Shown here piece by piece: positions 3,801-5,539 of a DNA stretch of 5,539 nt. The position numbers and the translations under genes were made by a program. Numbering within the stretch: position 1 is the first letter of the stretch; every line of letters starts with the position of its first letter. The notes under the pieces are model-generated. The model was not told where the DNA came from. It searched no databases and saw only the letters and a list, made by a program, of their open reading frames with translations. The stretch comes from DASULA01 sp036278435 (lineage in GTDB: Bacteria; Actinomycetota; Actinomycetes; Mycobacteriales; DASULA01), in the NCBI GenBank assembly GCA_036278435.1, contig DASULA010000324.1:1-5539 (forward strand). The letters run 5' to 3'.

Positions 3801-5539
3801 GCACCGGCACCGAACGCAGAGTCGCCGAGGCGTTCGGCGAGGTCCTGGCGCTGCCCCGGGTCGGGGCCACCGACAACTTCTTCGACCTGGGCGGCAACTC
3901 GTTGCAGGCCGCCCGGGTGGTCGCCCGCATCCGCGCCGAGTTGGGCGTCGGGCTGGCCGTGCGTGACTTCTTCACCTCCCCGGTGGTGGCCGACCTGGCC
4001 CGGTCGGTGGACCAGGGTCTGGCCGCGGCCGGCGAACCGGTGGCCCGATCCCAGGGTGGGCCCGCCGGCCAGCCCGGGCCGGGTGACACCCGGGCCGGGC
4101 TGGCCGCGGAGATCGAGGAGCTGGAACGCAGGCTGCGGGAGGCACGCCAACGCCTGGAAGACACCCCGGACACCCCGGACACCCCAGCAGCCGCGAACAC
4201 TCCGGATACTCCCGGTCCTGCGGTGGTGGCCGTGGAACGGCCGCTGGTGGCCCGCCCGGCTGGCACCGGCACCGTGCCGCTGTCGTTCCAACAGGAACAG
4301 TTGTGGTTCATGGACCGTCTGGTCCCCGGCCTGAGCGCCTACAACGTGCCGCTGTCGCTGCGGCTGGTCGGCCCGCTGGACGCCGGCCAGGTCCGCTCGG
4401 CGCTGTCGGCCGTGGTCGCCCGGCACGAGGCGCTGCGGACCACCGTGGCGGTGCGCGACGGTGTGCCGGTCGGCGTGGTGGCCCCGGCCGGCGAGGTCGA
4501 GCTGCCGGTGGTGGAGGTGCCGGTCGGCGCGGATGTGAACGTGCTGGCCGACACCGAGACCGCCCGGCGGTTCGACCTGCACCGCGGGCCGCTGCTGCGG
4601 GCCCGGCTGTTTCGGGTCGACCCGGTCGACCACCTGCTCACCGTGACCGTGCACCACATCGTCTCCGACGGCTGGTCCACCGCCGCGCTGCTCGCCGAAC
4701 TGGCCGAGCTGCTCGGCGCGGCCATCCAGGGCCGGGCACCGGAACTGGCCGAGCTGCCGGTGCAGTACGGCGACTACGCGACCTGGCAGCGGGCCCGGCT
4801 GACCGGGGACACCCTGGCCGGGCACCTGGACTTCTGGCAGGCCACGCTGGCCGGCGCGCCGACGCTGGAACTGCCGGGCGACCGGCCCAGGCCGGCCGAG
4901 CCGACCTACCGCGGCGACGTGGTCCACCGCGCCCTGCCCGCGGCGCTGCTGGACGGGCTGCGGGAGCTGTCCCGGTCGGCCGGGGTGTCGCTGTTCATGA
5001 CCCTGCTGGCCGCGTTCGACACGCTGCTGACCCGGTACACCGGCCAGTACGACGTCGTGGTGGGCACGCCGGTGGCCGGGCGGGACCGTCCGGAGCTGGA
5101 GCCGCTGATCGGGCTGTTCACCAACATGGTGGTGCTGCGCACCGACCTGTCCGGCGACCCCACGTTCGGCGAGGTGCTCGCCCGGGTCCGCGACACCACC
5201 CTGGACGCCTACGAACACCAGGATGTGCCGTTCGAACAGGTCGTGGCCCGCCTCGCGCCGCGCCGCGAGGCCGGGCGCAACCCGCTGTTCCAGGTGATGT
5301 TCGGGTTGCTGCCAGGCCAGGTCGGCGGGGCGCGGGTCGGCGTGCCCGGACTGGACGCGCGGATCGGGACGCCGGCCCAGGGGACGTCCCGGTTCGACCT
5401 GACCGTCAATGTGTCGGAGTCCCCCGGCGAGCTGTCGGTGGCCGCGGAGTACGCCAGCGACCTGTTCGACCGCGACCGGGTCGAGCGGATGCTCGACCAC
5501 CTGGAACGGTTGCTGGCCGCGGTGGTGGCCGACCCGTCG
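776..5539 (+). CDS. NRPS subunit, 5' part (docking helix, C1, A, T, linker, C2; open at window end)
   Basis: This is a large modular NRPS starting at ATG 776, four codons before nothing but the upstream stop region, with an 8-nt overlap (ATGGCTGA) and a good ribosome binding site. The frame stays open to the window edge: 1588 residues. Domains by residue: N-terminal helix 1-35; C1 about 47-480, motif AHLCTDG at 178-184; A about 498-997, with A3 TSGSTGVPKG at 653-662, A4 FDLAEGEIF from 698, A5 NAYGPTEATIG from 786, A7 YRTGDL at 873, A8 from 891 and A10 lysine K987; T with LGGNSL, Ser1042; linker 1082-1167; C2 from about 1168, motif HHIVSDG at 1293-1299. It activates one amino acid, condenses it with the chain from the upstream subunit (C1) and starts the next condensation (C2). 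Both C domains look like the LCL type, fitting the absence of an epimerization domain. Oddities are the TTA codon at residue 76, the altered C1 motif, the unusual A pocket and the long T-C2 linker. The product is unknown. Confidence 0.96.
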   Translation, partial: MADLTARLAALSPEQRAAVVAKLAARTAARSGAGAIPVRPDGEPARASYLQERLWLVDQWDHDGAAAYNLPTAFRLRGPLDTDRLARALTAVVARHEALRTVFTARDGVPYQVVTPARPVDLPVEDRSHLPAASRLSAVLAEAAADAAVPFDLERGPLIRMWLFRLAERDHVLAMPAAHLCTDGWSVSLMVAELAELYRADAQGHEPVLPDLPVQYSDVAAWQRSAAGAGELERHLRYWQDTLAGAPVLDLPTDRPRPPRQSHRGATIEHRIPLELADRLRGLARDHDVTPFMVLTAAMTLLLCRYTGQEDIVTGTASAGRDHPQVEKLIGFFTNMVVLRNDLSGNPTFAELLARTRAVTVEAFDHQSAPYDQVVERLNPPRDLSRNPLFQVAMDLQPGGFGFTLPGVQAELVGLEQGTARFDIAINVFEESDGLLVSAEYATDLFDHARMERMLGHFEQVLAAVVADPSVRLSRVRLLSPAERDQVLARWQGEVRDYPREPVHVQFARQARRDPDAVALVYRGKSVTYGELAGRAGLLARYLRSVGTGPGDVVGIGLERDPDTIVAILGVLMAGAAFVPLDLEDPAARTGFTLADTGARVVLTRSDLAGMLPADLRCDLIAVDRIQADAQALAGTELPEWSSSASPAYVLYTSGSTGVPKGAVIAQHAIATYVEFLRTVFRFGRPGSRVLQYTALIFDLAEGEIFAALSSGATLVLVPRETTLSAEQMSALLRAERVTYLGGPPAMVELLDAGAYPDLRGMLVGGEAFSGDLVNRWNTDGRLFLNAYGPTEATIGCTYYRCPQRRWTASPPIGRPMPQRRVYLVDRWFNPVPVGVPGEILAAGEGLADGYVNRPGLTAQKFVPDPFGHGRAYRTGDLAYWTEDGQIQFVGRIDTQIQLRGMRIELSEVEAAVDSHPGVERSVVALREDTPGEPRLVAYVIGAGVNSGVDPAGTAGLREHVASRLPVYMVPSVFVPVESFPLSPTGKVDRPKLPPPDPGRQASSYLTPRTGTERRVAEAFGEVLALPRVGATDNFFDLGGNSLQAARVVARIRAELGVGLAVRDFFTSPVVADLARSVDQGLAAAGEPVARSQGGPAGQPGPGDTRAGLAAEIEELERRLREARQRLEDTPDTPDTPAAANTPDTPGPAVVAVERPLVARPAGTGTVPLSFQQEQLWFMDRLVPGLSAYNVPLSLRLVGPLDAGQVRSALSAVVARHEALRTTVAVRDGVPVGVVAPAGEVELPVVEVPVGADVNVLADTETARRFDLHRGPLLRARLFRVDPVDHLLTVTVHHIVSDGWSTAALLAELAELLGAAIQGRAPELAELPVQYGDYATWQRARLTGDTLAGHLDFWQATLAGAPTLELPGDRPRPAEPTYRGDVVHRALPAALLDGLRELSRSAGVSLFMTLLAAFDTLLTRYTGQYDVVVGTPVAGRDRPELEPLIGLFTNMVVLRTDLSGDPTFGEVLARVRDTTLDAYEHQDVPFEQVVARLAPRREAGRNPLFQVMFGLLPGQVGGARVGVPGLDARIGTPAQGTSRFDLTVNVSESPGELSVAAEYASDLFDRDRVERMLDHLERLLAAVVADPS
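1001..1003 (+). promoter_or_regulatory. In-frame TTA leucine codon (possible bldA control)
   Basis: Codon 76 of the second NRPS, in the context AFRLRGPL, is TTA. It is the only in-frame TTA I found in either gene; leucine is otherwise mostly CTG, with some CTC, TTG and a few CTA. In Streptomyces and relatives, TTA is read only by the bldA tRNA, which accumulates late in development. The codon's presence is certain; bldA control depends on the host being such an organism. Confidence 0.7.
2157..2185 (+). repeat. 29-nt exact repeat at the C-A junction, copy 1
   Basis: The end of C1, encoding the LLAAVVADPS-type C-terminal stretch, is identical over 29 nt to 5511-5539 at the end of C2. The second copy reaches the last base of the window, so the true match may extend further into the following C-A linker. 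Confidence 0.9.
2267..3766 (+). other. Adenylation domain, substrate not assigned (pocket D-L-G-G-L-G-A-I-G-K)
   Basis: This domain activates an amino acid with ATP and loads it onto the following T domain. Motifs: A1 VTYGEL; A2 LMAGAAFVPLD; A3 YTSGSTGVPKG; A4 FDLAEGEIF; A5 NAYGPTEATIG; A6 GEILAAGEGLADGY; A7 YRTGDL; A8 GRIDTQIQLRGMRIELSEVE; A9 LPVYMVP; A10 PTGKVDR. From A4 to position 301 it aligns without gaps to GrsA PheA (recalled), giving pocket residues D235, L236, G239, G278, L299, G301; motif A5 then gives A322, I330, G331, with Lys517 invariant. Asp235 indicates an alpha-amino acid. The many Gly/Ala suggest a bulky side chain, but I do not recognise this code. Atypical points are A4 (Ala-Glu-Gly where Ser-Val-Trp is usual) and Gln898 in place of the A8 Lys. 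Confidence 0.93.
3371..3493 (+). repeat. A7-A8 DNA repeat, copy 2
   Basis: This is the partner of 1-123 in the second gene's A domain. Differences include 3467 and 3469, which change the A8 Lys codon AAA of copy 1 to CAG (Gln), and 3480-3481, which change Gln (CAA) to Met (ATG). Confidence 0.92.
3794..4018 (+). other. Thiolation (peptidyl carrier) domain, LGGNSL core
   Basis: This is the carrier domain of the module, with core DNFFDLGGNSLQAARV. Ser1042 (codon 3899-3901) is the expected phosphopantetheine site. It shares the 15-nt stretch tcgttgcaggccgcc with the carrier of the upstream gene. It holds the aminoacyl or peptidyl thioester as acceptor for C1 and donor for C2. The domain is complete and of normal length. 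Confidence 0.94.
4019..4276 (+). other. Long T-C2 linker with coiled coil and DTP repeats
   Basis: About 86 residues separate the carrier domain from C2, longer than the short linkers usual at this junction. It starts Gly/Pro-rich. Residues 1109-1128 (4100-4159) then form a highly charged helix with hydrophobic residues at L1109, I1113, L1116, L1120, A1123 and L1127, an exact 4-3-4-3-4 spacing typical of a short coiled coil. DTPDTPDTP and further TP pairs follow. Such a helix is more usual at subunit ends, so this may be a remnant of a docking region from an ancient gene fusion, or a spacer or dimer contact. Confidence 0.75.
4160..4186 (+). repeat. 9-bp tandem repeat encoding DTP-DTP-DTP
   Basis: The unit gacaccccg occurs three times in frame (4160-4168, 4169-4177, 4178-4186, the last base of the third copy being a). 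It is followed by AAANTPDTPGP, whose codons ACT, GAT and CCT are less GC-biased than the surrounding gene. The stretch is probably disordered and tolerant of slippage. Confidence 0.88.
4277..5539 (+). other. Condensation domain C2 (LCL-like, canonical motif; end at window edge)
   Basis: This condensation domain would move the chain from the preceding carrier to the next module. Motifs: C1 SFQQEQLWFMDRL; C2 RHEALRTTV; C3 HHIVSDGWS with His1293-His1294 and Asp1298; C4 LPVQYGDYATWQR; C5 IGLFTNMVVLRTDL; C6 HQDVPFEQVV; C7 RNPLFQVMFGL. All expected catalytic residues are present. It is clearly a paralogue of C1 and shares the FTNMVVLR form of motif 5. The domain is essentially complete at the last base; an A domain should follow outside the window. 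Confidence 0.94.
5511..5539 (+). repeat. 29-nt exact repeat at the C-A junction, copy 2
   Basis: Identical to 2157-2185. It ends at the window edge, so its full length is unknown. Confidence 0.9.

Noticed and set aside
4160..4186. CRISPR-like or regulatory short repeats
   Set aside because: Contiguous 9-bp units in frame with no spacers; they encode DTP repeats in a protein linker.
3722..5500. Long open frame on the minus strand (592 codons)
   Set aside because: This is the same codon-bias shadow, opposite the T domain and C2. No recognisable motifs, and no start region with a ribosome binding site that I can support.

Overview
The whole window is coding on the + strand and holds parts of two adjacent non-ribosomal peptide synthetase (NRPS) genes. 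The DNA is very GC-rich, with G/C in most third codon positions. That codon bias, the NRPS content and a single in-frame TTA leucine codon all point to an antibiotic-producing actinomycete (Streptomyces, Pseudonocardiales or similar). I cannot name the genus or the product from this window.

Layout: positions 1-783 are the 3' end of an upstream NRPS gene, whose start lies outside the window. It carries the C-terminal subdomain of an adenylation (A) domain from motif A7 onward, a thiolation (T, peptidyl carrier) domain and an acidic, repeat-containing C-terminal tail. A second NRPS gene starts at 776, overlapping the first by 8 nt, and stays open to the last base (1588 codons visible). Its order is: short basic N-terminal helix, condensation domain C1 (about 914-2215), A domain (2267-3766), T domain (3794-4018), an unusually long linker with a coiled coil and DTP repeats (4019-4276), and condensation domain C2 (4277 to the end). 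The A domain expected after C2 lies beyond the window. No epimerization, methylation, cyclization or thioesterase domain is present.

How they work together: the upstream protein ends with a carrier domain and an acidic tail with no Lys or Arg. The downstream protein begins with a positively charged helix followed by a C domain. This is what is expected of two subunits handing a peptidyl or aminoacyl thioester from one to the other. The 8-nt overlap, with a good ribosome binding site inside the upstream gene, suggests translational coupling. C1 would join the upstream intermediate to the amino acid loaded by the second gene's A domain, and C2 would pass the product to the next module.

Points that stand out: (1) a TTA codon early in the second gene; (2) a degenerate C1 active-site motif, AHxxxDG instead of HHxxxDG; (3) an A-domain pocket that reads D-L-G-G-L-G-A-I-G-(K), rich in small residues, with an atypical A4 motif; (4) a near-identical DNA patch of about 123 bp shared by the two A domains around A7-A8, including a 60-nt exact match; (5) a coiled coil plus DTP repeats buried inside the second protein between T and C2; (6) 12-bp tandem repeats in the tail of the first gene. 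The system class itself, modular NRPS, is well known. The unusual details lie in these sites.
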